Assembly: GCA_028279755.1 (NCBI GenBank) | Contig: JANQNB010000013.1 | Span: 1 to 64,000, forward strand | Length of the DNA: 64,000 bases | From: Candidatus Nanoarchaeia archaeon | GTDB lineage: Archaea > Nanobdellota > Nanobdellia > Woesearchaeales > UBA525 | Direction of reading: 5' to 3' | In this document: positions 1 to 10,712 of the stretch, piece by piece | Layout: each line of letters begins with the position of its first letter | How positions within the stretch are numbered: position 1 is the stretch's first letter | Translations under genes and position numbers: made by a program | The notes under the pieces: generated by a model | Seen by the model: only the letters and a program-made list of their open reading frames with translations | The model's database searches: none | Told to the model about the DNA's origin: nothing

Positions 1-1
1 C

Positions 2-3000
2 TACGTGAACGCGACTGGCAGTATTTTTGACACTAGCGGAAGAGTCTGCACTGCAGCGAACGGTCTCTGCTCAGGATCCTCTTCCGGTGGTGGCTGGACG
101 AACACGAGCACAGAAACGAGTACAGACCTCAACGTCAATCTCACAGCAGGGAATCTCAGTCTGGAGCACGAGAATGCAAGTATATGGATAGGCGGCGAGC
201 GCTTCCTCTTCATATCAGAAGGAACTTCTTTCAGTAACACCTTCATTGGCCGCAGTGCTGGCCCGACGAGTTATGTTGATAGCTTTGGCGGCAACACAGC
301 AGTGGGTTCTGAGGTGCTCTCCAATCTAGAGACTGGCGCGGTGCCTACACAGAACTCTCGGTACAATACAGGTGTCGGAACCAGTGCGCTGAAAGCTCTT
401 ATTAATGGGAGTGAGAACACTGCTGTTGGTTATGGAGCCTTGACTTCAGTTATTGCTTCTAACAGTAACACCGCAGTAGGGTATAGTGCTTTAACAAGCG
501 TCACTTCAGGAGAGGACAATGCTGCTGTTGGTGCTAGCGCGTTGTTCGACGTGAGTACAGGCTCGAGAAATATCGGTATCGGAAACAATGCTGGCGACGA
601 GATCAGCACAACGAGTGATAACATCGTTATCGGCCACGGTGCGTTGAGTACGGGTAGTGGTCATGCCTACAACACTATTCTCGGAACGTATTCAATGCAA
701 AATGTGAATACTGGGAATAGTAATATCGCTATTGGTGAACGAGCCATGCGTTATGGCGACACCCCATCCAATAATGTCGCCATCGGTTATTGGGCAGGGT
801 ATGGTACTGCTGGACAAACAGCCAACAACAATATTTTTGTCGGTTATCAGGCAGGAGATAGTGTCACGAACGGTTCCAACAATATCGTGATCGGCTATGA
901 TCAAGACTTACCTGATCCAGCTACAAATTATCACTTGAATATTGGTGGAACTATCTACGGAAACCTCAGCAGTGATAATATTGGTATTGGGACAAGCACT
1001 CCAACAGCAATACTCACTATTCAAGGGGATGGTTCAACAAACCTCACTGAATGGCTAAATAGCAGTGGTCATGTGCGACTTTATCTCAATGAGAACGGTG
1101 ATTTTATCACTGATCCGAGCGACACGAGCAGTATTATATTCGGGCTTGATGCGCTCTCTCTCGGTCCAACTCCTGGAAGGCATGTTGTGATTGGTACAAA
1201 TGCTCAAGCCTCAACAGGGCAGGACACGGTTGTTATTGGTTATCAAGCAGCAGGACAATCATCGTCTGTTTCTATTGGTCGAAGTGCGAGTGCTGGCTAC
1301 AATGTTGGTGTTGCAATTGGTTATGAGGCGACATTGACCGATACTGGAGGCATGGCTCTTGGTTATAGAGCTCAAGGTGGTGATTATGCAATAGCCATTG
1401 GAAACATGGCTGACGCGGACGAAACCAATTGCATCGCGCTCGGACGCGGGGCGAATTGCACGGTATCCAATCAACTCGCCCTTGGATCATCTCAGTATCC
1501 GATTAACCAGATCCGCTTCGATAACGGCGACGCAACAATCCACTTCAACACCACTGGCAGAACCTTGAAAGTCAATGGCAGCCTTAACGTGACTGCTGGC
1601 AACGACATCTGCATCGACGGCGGCGACTGCCTCAGCGACATCACTGGCTCTTCCAGCGCTGGCGGCTGGACGAATAACAGCTATCAAACGAGAACTGCCC
1701 TGAATGTGAATCTGAGCGCTGGCAATCTCACCTTGGAAGGATCTGGCCAGCATGTCTTCTTGCCTCTCGAGGACGATCCGACAACGCCGACATTGTCGTT
1801 TGGAGATTCGGACACTGGCATGTATGGGTTTGCTGATAATGTCATCCGCGTGTCCGTAGCCGGGACTGCGGAAGCTGCCTTCACCTCGGGCGCGTTCCAA
1901 GGTGTCAGCAATGGTCCAGCCATGTATTGGGAAGTGCCGAGCGCGACAAACCCGACTTTGCTTCCTTCTGCCGGAGATCCGGACACGGGGATTGGCCAGA
2001 ATGCTGCTGATAATATTTCCTTAATTACCGGTGGTGCCGAAGCCGTTAGAATCAATAGTGAGCAGAACATAGAATTCATGACAGGCAACCTCACCTTTGG
2101 TAACACCCAAGCTTTCATCTTCATGGGCACCGAGCGCTTCATCCACTCGTATGACAACGGGAGCAGCTTCCCGAATACCTTCGTGGGCAAGGGTGCCGGT
2201 TCGCTCACTATCGATGGCAGTTCATTAGGAGCGAACACAGGGATTGGCAACAACGTTCTCTCCTCGCTCACAGATGGAGAATACAATACGATGGTAGGTC
2301 ATCTTGTGGGTGAGGATCTGACGACTGGCACAGGGAACACAGGAATAGGCAATAGTGCATTTTTGCAAGCGATCTCAATTACCAATTCTGTTGCTCTGGG
2401 TTCTAATGCTTTATTTACTGTTGAGACGGGCACTGCGAATACTGCTCTTGGCTATCATGCCCTCCAGTACTTCGATGGGAAGAACTCCAACACGTTCGTC
2501 GGAAGTCAGGCTGGCCAGACACATAATGGCTCACGGAACACGGTTGTCGGCTCTCTCTCAATGTATCTCTCCTATGATGCGAATGATAACGTCGCTGTCG
2601 GTCAGCAAGCCATGCAGCACCTGAAGTATGGCGATGATAACGTTGCTGTTGGGCAGGATGCACTGAACGAGAACAATAACGGTTCAGGAAACACTGTGCT
2701 TGGCCATAGCGCTGGCTACGGTGTTGCAGGGAACAATTACGACGGCAATATCTTCGTCGGCTTCCAAGCTGGCAACAGTGTCACCACAGGCGACTATAAC
2801 ATCATCATTGGTTACGATGAGGACCTGCCAACAACTACGACGAGCAACCATCTCAACATTGGCGGTACTATCTTTGGCGATCTGAGCAGCGGTCAGGTCG
2901 GCATTGGAACCGCTTCACCGAACAACACCTTGACTGTGATTGGCACTATCAACGCCTCTGGCAACGTCTATGACAATGGCAATAGGGTGTGCACGGCCGC

Positions 3001-6000
3001 GAACGGTCTCTGTGGCGGCGCGAGCAGTGGCGGCGGCTGGACAAACACGAGCACGTGGACCTCAACTGATCTGAACGTGAACGTGACGACAGGGAATATG
3101 ACGATAGCGGGCGATCTCGGCATCGGGATCGAGGCGCCGGCAGGAAAGCTCCACATCTATGGCGGGCTCTCAGGCCAGGGACAGCTGGTTGTCGCGTCGA
3201 ACGCGAGCGATGAGCAGGTGAACATCGCATTGCTCAAGGATGCGACACGCGAATGGGCGCTCTACATTCCTGCGGCTGACAGTACCTTGCGGTTCTATAA
3301 TGAAGATCTCGATGAGGACGTCATGACAATCACAAACCAGACACGGGTCGGCATCGGGACGACCGAACCGAACAGCACCTTACATGTCGTCGGCACGATC
3401 AATGCGAGCGGCAATGTCTACGACAACTACGAACGCGTCTGCACCGCAAGCAACGGCCTCTGCGGCAGCAGCTCAAGCGCTGGCGGCTGGACGAACACGA
3501 GCACGACAACCTACACAGGATTGACCGTCAACATCACGAGTGATGATTCGAACAATATGCTGAACCTGAGAAACAGCTCAGGAACAGTATTAACGTATGT
3601 GGGCCCGGATGGAAATCTTGTGATCAGTGGAGACAATGCCGGAACAGACCTCATCCATGTTGACGGTGTTGCGAGCCAGACAGCAGATTATCTTCAGATT
3701 CAAGACAGTGGTGGAGGCAACGTTTTCACAATAGGCGCCACGGAGCGTGTCAGCATCGGAGACGGCGCAGGCAGCAGTGCAGACCTGAACATCGGTGGCG
3801 CGAGAGCAATCTACTTTGATGGTGGAGCGGCGACCGTCAGATCGAGTGCCGGATCGTTGAGCTTGCAGGGAAGCGATAGCACGTCAGAAATCCTGCTTAT
3901 CGGTTCAGAGATCCGCGTTGGAGGCGATGTCGGCGCCAAATTCAACATCATCGGCGACACAACAATCGGGTCAACTATCTTAGGATTGCAGCAAGGAAAT
4001 GCGAGTCAGACCTACATTGCCTTCGTCAACTCAACCGGATCCCAGATGTACAACCTCAATGAAAGAGGGCTTGGAATCGTCACGAGCGACAATGGGATCT
4101 TCAATCACACTATCTCCACAGATGTCGCAAGCCAGGCTCATGGCGATGGTGTCGGACTTGATTTCGTGTTCCAACGTATCAACGGCGTTGAGACTAGATA
4201 TGGCAACATCTACGTCGCTGGCGACAACATCTCTACCGACGATTCAAGCATGCACTTCTCGATTGTCGATGGAGGAACCATGGAGGAGCACATGGAGATC
4301 AACGGCAGCGGTGTCTACGTTGCTGGCAGTCATGTGTGTACAGCAAGCAACGGCCTCTGCGATGGAGGAAGTTCCGGCGGCGGCTGGACAAACAACAGCC
4401 AGAACACGAGTACAACATTGAACGTTGGGATAGGAACATCCAATCCAGTCAATGAATTAGAGGTCACAGGGTCAACTTCGAACAATGTACTAATGAGAGT
4501 TACTAATACGAATACCTTGGGAGAATCAGGCATTGTCCTTGGAGAAACAATTGACACTTCAACACCATTCTACATACAGCGTTACGGATCCACTGATGCT
4601 TCCCGGCCGAATGATGTAGAATTCGTCGCTGCAGGCTCAGGTGCAGATATCATCCTTGATCCGACTGATTACGTCGGCATCAATACAGTTGATCCGAATA
4701 ACACCTTGCATGTTGTTGGTGACATCAACGCCACCAACGGCGTGTGCGACGATGCAAGCGGCTACTGCCTGAGCGATATTAGCGGCCTTGGCGGCGGCAA
4801 CGTCTCTGGCACTGGCGGCGCGAACACGCGCGTCGCGTACTGGACCAGTGCGAGCGACATCACAGGTAATGCAGGCTTCACTTTCGACGGCGACAATCTC
4901 ACACTTCCCGGAGGCATTATCACTCCCACAGATATCGCCATCGGCCCCTCAGGAACGCATGCCGACGATCCCGGAACAGTCGCGATCGGCTGGAACGCGA
5001 ATGGCACTGGAACGAATGCTGTTGTCATTGGTCGTGACACTCGTGTGGTGAACGCGGGTGGGAGTGTCGCAGTCGGCTATCTCGCCGATGTCTCGAGTGC
5101 ATCCACAGGCACAGCCCTGGGACGCGATACTAGTGTTACAGCGAATTTTGGCACTGCTGTCGGTTCATATTCAACAGCTGTTGGCACAGCTGTCGCTTTA
5201 GGTTACAGTGTCAATGCGAGCGGCACTGGCACCGTTGCTATTGGTGATGGCACGAATGCGAGCGGTACGAACAGCATCGCGATTGGCACTGGTACCTGGG
5301 CAAATGATACCGAAGGCGTAGCTATAGGTGATGGAGCAGTAGCCTCTGAGCAGTACACAGTAGCTGTCGGCCCGAATTCTCTTGCGTCTGGCGGAGCGAG
5401 TTCAGTAGCTTTGGGAGCGTCATCGCGAGCAACCGGCTCAAGCTCTGTAGCTCTAGGACAATGGGCCAATTCTACCGGTACATCAGTCTCGGTCGGCGCC
5501 AATACACATGCAGCATCCGGGGACGTAGCACTCGGCTATGAAGCTGATGCACGTGATGACTCAGGATTCTCAATAGCCATCGGGTATCAAGCGGACTCCG
5601 CAACAGCAGGTGGTGGGATCGCAATTGGGTACTTAGCGCAAGGAGCTGCCCGAGGCATCGCTATTGGAGAAGAAGTCACTGGTGACCAATACGGCGTCAC
5701 GCTCGGCCAGCAAGCGACCGGCAATACTGGTTATGGGGTCACGATTGGTGCGCAAGCAACCGGCAGCAATTACGGTGTCGCGATTGGAAACTTGGCCTAT
5801 GCCGGCGCGCTCAGCTCGATCGCCCTCGGCGTCACCTCGAATGCTTCCAATCAGCGGGCTATGGCCCTCGGCGAGGACACAAGGGCAACAGCAGATTATG
5901 CTGTAGCACTCGGGTATGCAGCAAATGCCTCAGCAGCCTATGCAGTGGCGCTTGGCTATCAGGCAGAAGCCAGCGTTGCCAATCAGTTCATGGTGGGCAG

Positions 6001-9000
6001 TTCAGCGCAGAACCTGAACACGTACATCTACGGCGACATAAACGTGACGAGCAGTAATGACATCTGCATCGATGGTGGGAACTGTCTTTCCGCAGCTGGC
6101 AGCGGCAACATCACCGGCACTGCAGGAGCTGCCGACAGGGTCGCGTACTGGGACGGCAGCGGCAGTATCACTGGCAATTCAGGATTCACGTTCGACGGGG
6201 AGAACCTGACCTTGCCAGGCCATATCAACATGCCGAGCCTGTTCTACATCGGCAGCGGCGCGACTGTCACTGGTTCGAACAGCGTGGCGATCGGCAGCAT
6301 TTCCTCCGCCACCGGCAGCCAGAGCATCGCGCTTGGGTACAGGGCTTCAACAGCGAACAATTACGCGGTCGCAATCGGATATAACGCGTCGGTCGAGATC
6401 CAAGATGCTATCGCCATTGGTCAGCAATCACGCGTGTATTCCGAAGGATCCGGCGGTATCGCGATCGGCAGGGACGCGGTTGTGAACAGGACGACCGGCA
6501 TCTCGATCGGCATGAGCTCGGAAAGCAGGGACTTCTATGCCATCGCACTCGGCGACCGCGCCACTGCAATGGAACAACGTTCTGTCGCGATAGGATTGCA
6601 ATCCAATGCCAGCCACCTGGGCTCTGTGGCGATCGGCGCAGAAGCCACGACCACGAAAGACAATCAGCTCATGATCGGCAGTTCCGGGTACAATCTGAAC
6701 ACCTACATCTACGGCAACTTGAACGCAAGCGGCAAAATCCTGGTCGGTTCTGCATTAGGTGAAGAATCCTCGGCAGTTACAATTAGTGGTGACGGCGGCC
6801 TTGACCGGCTCCATGTCGGCACAGTAGACCGTATGATCGTGGGCGAGCAGGATCCAGTCGGCAGCACAAGCGGAAGGATGATCTCATCTTCAGGCGGTAT
6901 CCTGTTCCGGGCTGCAGAATCCGGCGCCTACGATTTCGTCATCCAGAACGATTCGACAGCGGGATTCGGGACGACCGATCCCAACGTGACATTGCACGTC
7001 GTCGGACGGATCAACGCCACGAGCGACGTGTGCGACGAAGGGAGTGGCAAGTGCCTGAGCACGACAGCCACTGATGAGGTTGGCACGCTTGTCAGCGGTA
7101 GGGCGTGCTACACTGTCGGCAGCGATGTCGATTGCGACGACGTATTCTATTGGGATGCGGGCCAGAACCAGCTCGGTGTCGGACTCAATCCGAGCTATAA
7201 CTTCCACATGAACGGCACTGCCAACATCAGCGGTGTCTACATCAACAGCACCGGCGCGGTCGGCATTGGGACAGCGAATCCGACAAAACTCCTCGAGCTT
7301 GCAGCAAACGATGTGCGATTGCTGTTCAACGACACGAGCGGGGTTGGTAATCCCAACACCACCTGGCAGATCACGATCAACGACGCGGATGGCGGAACCG
7401 CGAACAAGTTCGCGATCGATGACTTGACAAACGGCGTGACACCATTAATTATTGAGAACAACACACCATCAAACACACTCTACCTGGACAATAGTGGATA
7501 TGTCGGCATCGGGAACTCCAATCCTGCTGCGCCTCTCGATTTTGCATCAAGCGGGTATCCTCTCGATCTGGTCAACTTCGGCAGCCCTACCCGGGGCATT
7601 GGCGTATCTGCAGACGGCGGCCTCATCATCTGGGGGAATTCAAGCTCGACCTCTTCATTGGTTCTCAAGATGGATTCACGGACCGGAGGGAATCTTTTCA
7701 AGGTTAACAGCTCAGGCATCACTGTCGCTGGTATTAACTTCACTGCTGACACCGACACGTTCCACATCGATAGCACAAACGATCGTGTTGGCATCGGGAC
7801 GACGAATCCAGTGAGCGATCTGCATATCTACACCGCAAACGCACAACACAATGATTACGGATTGTTGCTTCAAATACCAACATCAGGGATTGATGGGTAT
7901 TACACAGGGATATATTTCAAAGGTGATACCGATACCAACGATGCAAGGAAGAAGGGTGCGATCCTTTTCGAGCGGCAAGCCTCGTATGGTCGAGGCAAGA
8001 TGCACTTCGCACTTGAGGGAAGTGCCGACGAGACGAATGCGAATGCTACTGACTCGGTGATGACGCTAAATTACGATGGCAAGGTTGGCATCGGGACGAT
8101 TAGCCCGCACGATGAGCTGACAGTAACAAATCCCGCGGGCTCTGCACCAGTCATCGAGATTAACCTGAACGACAGCAGCATCGGCGCAAGCCATGAGATC
8201 GGCTCGATCGAGTTCACAGGCGATCACGGTGGCTCTGGACTGGTCGGTGCAAAGATTGTAGCACATGCTGCTGGCACGTGGGGACAAGTGGCGAATGACG
8301 AGCCGACAGAAATCCAGTTCTGGACCTCTGAAGGCTCGGGCAACACTGTGACGCAGCGCATGGTGCTCAGCCAATACGGTGATCTTGGCATCGGGACTGA
8401 TAGTCCAACCGTGCTGATCCATGTGAACGAGACGACAGAATCAACTACTGGAATAGTCGGCCGTTTCGAGTCGAACGCGAGTTCCATCACCGGCATCTAC
8501 ATCGAGAATACTGATGCTACTGGCCGCGAATATGGTCTGATGACCACGACCGACAACCACGTCTACGACGCTGGCTTCATGATCTACGACGAGACAGGAA
8601 GCGCACGGCGCATCTTCATCAACGCGACAGGCGCGATCTCAATGGGCAATGTCGATCCTGCCGCACATCTCCATGTCGGGACTGGCTCGCCAGAGAACGC
8701 CACAGGCATGGGTGACATCTACGCCACAGACGACATCGAATATGATGGCAATCTCTATGGTTCTGGCGCAGACGTGGCAGAGATCACGCCAGCCTCTGAA
8801 ACAGGATTACAGCCTGGCACAGTGCTTGAGCTCGATCCAAACGTGCCTGGCAGCGTGCGCAGGAGTTCTGGGGCCTATTCGCGGCTCGTGGCCGGGATTG
8901 TGTCGACTGATCCGAGTATCATCCTCGCGAGCGACGAGCAAGGCGTGAAGATGGCGATCACTGGTCGCGTCCCGGTCAAGGCCAACAACGAGAACGGGCC

Positions 9001-9157
9001 GATTGCAATTGGTGATTTGTTGACAACATCATCGACACCAGGCGAGGCGATGCGGTGCAGCGAGCACTCGCTGTGCTTCGGCAGCATTGTCGGCAAGGCG
9101 ATGGAATCACTGCAGGGCGAGGCAGGAACAGTGACTGCGCTCGTCACATTAAGCTAA
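2..9157 (+). CDS. Giant secreted fibre / adhesin-like repeat protein, 5'-truncated by the window
   Basis: The frame is open to the left edge, and the first residues (YVNATGSIFD) match an internal motif repeated later, so the true start lies outside; the GTG at position 5 is not credible as a start. More than 3050 residues are visible. It alternates (i) YadA-head/Hep_Hag-like beta-roll blocks built from repeats such as NTAVGYGAL and VAIGYEA (roughly residues 70-330, 390-560, 720-1000, 1650-2010, 2080-2240), (ii) tail-fibre-like GIGT-(T/S)-xPN-TLHVVG modules, and (iii) linkers with a Cys pair, VCTAANGLC or ICIDGGDCLS, followed by GGGWTN. N-glycosylation sequons (NAT, NTS, NLT, NVT) are dense. 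The last ~150 residues (ADVAE... GRVPVKANNENG... IGDLLTTSSTPG) resemble the C-terminal domain of bacterial secreted fibre proteins. No membrane anchor is visible. It starts a likely operon with the next two genes. Receptor or partner unknown. Confidence 0.9.
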   Translation, partial: YVNATGSIFDTSGRVCTAANGLCSGSSSGGGWTNTSTETSTDLNVNLTAGNLSLEHENASIWIGGERFLFISEGTSFSNTFIGRSAGPTSYVDSFGGNTAVGSEVLSNLETGAVPTQNSRYNTGVGTSALKALINGSENTAVGYGALTSVIASNSNTAVGYSALTSVTSGEDNAAVGASALFDVSTGSRNIGIGNNAGDEISTTSDNIVIGHGALSTGSGHAYNTILGTYSMQNVNTGNSNIAIGERAMRYGDTPSNNVAIGYWAGYGTAGQTANNNIFVGYQAGDSVTNGSNNIVIGYDQDLPDPATNYHLNIGGTIYGNLSSDNIGIGTSTPTAILTIQGDGSTNLTEWLNSSGHVRLYLNENGDFITDPSDTSSIIFGLDALSLGPTPGRHVVIGTNAQASTGQDTVVIGYQAAGQSSSVSIGRSASAGYNVGVAIGYEATLTDTGGMALGYRAQGGDYAIAIGNMADADETNCIALGRGANCTVSNQLALGSSQYPINQIRFDNGDATIHFNTTGRTLKVNGSLNVTAGNDICIDGGDCLSDITGSSSAGGWTNNSYQTRTALNVNLSAGNLTLEGSGQHVFLPLEDDPTTPTLSFGDSDTGMYGFADNVIRVSVAGTAEAAFTSGAFQGVSNGPAMYWEVPSATNPTLLPSAGDPDTGIGQNAADNISLITGGAEAVRINSEQNIEFMTGNLTFGNTQAFIFMGTERFIHSYDNGSSFPNTFVGKGAGSLTIDGSSLGANTGIGNNVLSSLTDGEYNTMVGHLVGEDLTTGTGNTGIGNSAFLQAISITNSVALGSNALFTVETGTANTALGYHALQYFDGKNSNTFVGSQAGQTHNGSRNTVVGSLSMYLSYDANDNVAVGQQAMQHLKYGDDNVAVGQDALNENNNGSGNTVLGHSAGYGVAGNNYDGNIFVGFQAGNSVTTGDYNIIIGYDEDLPTTTTSNHLNIGGTIFGDLSSGQVGIGTASPNNTLTVIGTINASGNVYDNGNRVCTAANGLCGGASSGGGWTNTSTWTSTDLNVNVTTGNMTIAGDLGIGIEAPAGKLHIYGGLSGQGQLVVASNASDEQVNIALLKDATREWALYIPAADSTLRFYNEDLDEDVMTITNQTRVGIGTTEPNSTLHVVGTINASGNVYDNYERVCTASNGLCGSSSSAGGWTNTSTTTYTGLTVNITSDDSNNMLNLRNSSGTVLTYVGPDGNLVISGDNAGTDLIHVDGVASQTADYLQIQDSGGGNVFTIGATERVSIGDGAGSSADLNIGGARAIYFDGGAATVRSSAGSLSLQGSDSTSEILLIGSEIRVGGDVGAKFNIIGDTTIGSTILGLQQGNASQTYIAFVNSTGSQMYNLNERGLGIVTSDNGIFNHTISTDVASQAHGDGVGLDFVFQRINGVETRYGNIYVAGDNISTDDSSMHFSIVDGGTMEEHMEINGSGVYVAGSHVCTASNGLCDGGSSGGGWTNNSQNTSTTLNVGIGTSNPVNELEVTGSTSNNVLMRVTNTNTLGESGIVLGETIDTSTPFYIQRYGSTDASRPNDVEFVAAGSGADIILDPTDYVGINTVDPNNTLHVVGDINATNGVCDDASGYCLSDISGLGGGNVSGTGGANTRVAYWTSASDITGNAGFTFDGDNLTLPGGIITPTDIAIGPSGTHADDPGTVAIGWNANGTGTNAVVIGRDTRVVNAGGSVAVGYLADVSSASTGTALGRDTSVTANFGTAVGSYSTAVGTAVALGYSVNASGTGTVAIGDGTNASGTNSIAIGTGTWANDTEGVAIGDGAVASEQYTVAVGPNSLASGGASSVALGASSRATGSSSVALGQWANSTGTSVSVGANTHAASGDVALGYEADARDDSGFSIAIGYQADSATAGGGIAIGYLAQGAARGIAIGEEVTGDQYGVTLGQQATGNTGYGVTIGAQATGSNYGVAIGNLAYAGALSSIALGVTSNASNQRAMALGEDTRATADYAVALGYAANASAAYAVALGYQAEASVANQFMVGSSAQNLNTYIYGDINVTSSNDICIDGGNCLSAAGSGNITGTAGAADRVAYWDGSGSITGNSGFTFDGENLTLPGHINMPSLFYIGSGATVTGSNSVAIGSISSATGSQSIALGYRASTANNYAVAIGYNASVEIQDAIAIGQQSRVYSEGSGGIAIGRDAVVNRTTGISIGMSSESRDFYAIALGDRATAMEQRSVAIGLQSNASHLGSVAIGAEATTTKDNQLMIGSSGYNLNTYIYGNLNASGKILVGSALGEESSAVTISGDGGLDRLHVGTVDRMIVGEQDPVGSTSGRMISSSGGILFRAAESGAYDFVIQNDSTAGFGTTDPNVTLHVVGRINATSDVCDEGSGKCLSTTATDEVGTLVSGRACYTVGSDVDCDDVFYWDAGQNQLGVGLNPSYNFHMNGTANISGVYINSTGAVGIGTANPTKLLELAANDVRLLFNDTSGVGNPNTTWQITINDADGGTANKFAIDDLTNGVTPLIIENNTPSNTLYLDNSGYVGIGNSNPAAPLDFASSGYPLDLVNFGSPTRGIGVSADGGLIIWGNSSSTSSLVLKMDSRTGGNLFKVNSSGITVAGINFTADTDTFHIDSTNDRVGIGTTNPVSDLHIYTANAQHNDYGLLLQIPTSGIDGYYTGIYFKGDTDTNDARKKGAILFERQASYGRGKMHFALEGSADETNANATDSVMTLNYDGKVGIGTISPHDELTVTNPAGSAPVIEINLNDSSIGASHEIGSIEFTGDHGGSGLVGAKIVAHAAGTWGQVANDEPTEIQFWTSEGSGNTVTQRMVLSQYGDLGIGTDSPTVLIHVNETTESTTGIVGRFESNASSITGIYIENTDATGREYGLMTTTDNHVYDAGFMIYDETGSARRIFINATGAISMGNVDPAAHLHVGTGSPENATGMGDIYATDDIEYDGNLYGSGADVAEITPASETGLQPGTVLELDPNVPGSVRRSSGAYSRLVAGIVSTDPSIILASDEQGVKMAITGRVPVKANNENGPIAIGDLLTTSSTPGEAMRCSEHSLCFGSIVGKAMESLQGEAGTVTALVTLS

Positions 9158-9169
9158 AAGGTGAGAAAC

Positions 9170-10711
9170 ATGGGAAACATCATCATACCGAAGAAGACGA
9201 TCAGCAGCTTCCTGCTCGGCGCAGGGATCATCATCGCCGTGTTCTTCCTCATCGGCCTAGCGACAGCTACCTTCTACGCCAACGAGAACATCTCGATGGG
9301 CGGCTACACCATCACCGGGCTCGGCGCCCCCAGCGCAGGTTCTGACGTTGCAACCAAGAGCTATGTGGATGCTGCTGGTGGCGCCAGTTATGAAGGCTTG
9401 ACTGGCAGCTCCTACACCGCAGGGCAAGGAGGCGTCTTTGCCGCAAATGCCCTCTGCGACGCAGCGTACAGCGGCAGCCATGTCTGCACTGCCTCTGAGA
9501 TCCTGGAGATTGGTCTCACGAATATCTCAGAGGAGGCGTGGATTCTTGATGATAGCCAGTTCGCCAGTGGCGAGACTAATTGCTGGGGCTTCAAGTCAAC
9601 CTGTGACAGGATCGCTCTTGGCAACAGTGTCATCACTGCCAGGCTTGATATTGCTGTGCGTGATGATGGCCGTCCGATCGTCGCTGTGTGTGAGACTACC
9701 AACGACAACGTGACTGTTTTCAGTTGCAATGATACAGCATGCAACACATACTCAGAGTACCAGCTTGACTCAGGCAGCACCGATGCTGATGGGTGCAGTA
9801 TTGAGATCCGTTCTGATGGCAACCCTGTCGTGGCGTATGAGCTTGATGATGATGAAGTAAAGCTGTATGATTGCGACGACGAGAATTGCTCCACTGGGAA
9901 CATCCGGTCACTGGCCAGCACCGTAGCCCGATACCCTGACCTGGCTATTAACGATAGTGATGTCCCGTTTGTTGCATACGAGCGCCATAGTGGTGGCGGA
10001 TGCACGGCCGGTAACTGTCTCTACGTGTATCAGTGCGCGAATAGTGATTGTAGTTCTGGGAATGAAAGAGAGCTTTCAGACGCTAGTGCACGCGACACTC
10101 AGTATAATCCAGACATTGAAATTCAATCGAACGGCTATCCAATTGTAGCGTATTGGGATAACGATGCCACCACCGATCAATTGGTTATTAACGATTGCGG
10201 TGCTCGGGATTGTTCAACAGGCGGAAATGAGAAGCATACGGAGACTGCAACACAGGATTTTGCTGAGATGGAAATTATCCAGCAACGGCCATACTTCATG
10301 TTTGGGAACAGTGGAACAGGCACACAAATACGGAGTTGCGAAGACACTGACTGCGACGATGTGTATCACGCTAATCAAACAGTCACGTTGCACACTAGAT
10401 CCACTGACGCCCCTGACATAGATATGGCTGTTGGCCAGGAAGACAGGCTTGTCGTCGTCGACGGCACTGATGACGTCTACATGGTCTACGATTGCGACTC
10501 TGCTGACTGCGACAACATCAGGGAGTACAGAGTGGGCCTGATAGACACGCCTGCAATAGCGATCGACGAGACCTCTGGGCGCTGGATCATCGCATACGAC
10601 TATGGCCCTCCATCCCTCGTAGATCAACCAGCCATCGGCACGACAATCGGAGAAAGCGGATTCGGCACAAGCATTTGCCAGGACACGCACAAGTTCGCGT
10701 GCTGCAGCTAG
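9170..10711 (+). CDS. Membrane-anchored beta-propeller-like surface protein with fibre-type N-terminus
   Basis: 513 residues. The ATG at 9170 is chosen over the GTG at 9161 because AAAGGTGAG (9157-9165) is then a correctly spaced ribosome site. An N-terminal transmembrane segment (about residues 12-34, LLGAGIIIAVFFLIGLA) is followed by a phage-tail-type motif (NISMGGYTITGLGAPSAG, then DVATKSYVD). The remainder holds repeats of the form DGxPIVAY (DGRPIVAV, DGNPVVAYE, NGYPIVAYW) alternating with Cys pairs such as CDDENC and CANSDC, which suggests propeller blades stapled by disulfides. The last residues are FACCS. It lies 12 bases after the giant fibre gene and 1 base before a signal peptidase gene, so all three are probably co-transcribed. 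The motifs shared with the fibre suggest they assemble together; no enzyme function is apparent. Confidence 0.85.
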   Translation: MGNIIIPKKTISSFLLGAGIIIAVFFLIGLATATFYANENISMGGYTITGLGAPSAGSDVATKSYVDAAGGASYEGLTGSSYTAGQGGVFAANALCDAAYSGSHVCTASEILEIGLTNISEEAWILDDSQFASGETNCWGFKSTCDRIALGNSVITARLDIAVRDDGRPIVAVCETTNDNVTVFSCNDTACNTYSEYQLDSGSTDADGCSIEIRSDGNPVVAYELDDDEVKLYDCDDENCSTGNIRSLASTVARYPDLAINDSDVPFVAYERHSGGGCTAGNCLYVYQCANSDCSSGNERELSDASARDTQYNPDIEIQSNGYPIVAYWDNDATTDQLVINDCGARDCSTGGNEKHTETATQDFAEMEIIQQRPYFMFGNSGTGTQIRSCEDTDCDDVYHANQTVTLHTRSTDAPDIDMAVGQEDRLVVVDGTDDVYMVYDCDSADCDNIREYRVGLIDTPAIAIDETSGRWIIAYDYGPPSLVDQPAIGTTIGESGFGTSICQDTHKFACCS

Positions 10712-10712
10712 A

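Noticed and set aside
5-9157. GTG at position 5 as the start of the fibre gene
   Set aside because: The frame is open to the edge and the first residues match an internal repeat motif, so the gene is truncated by the window.
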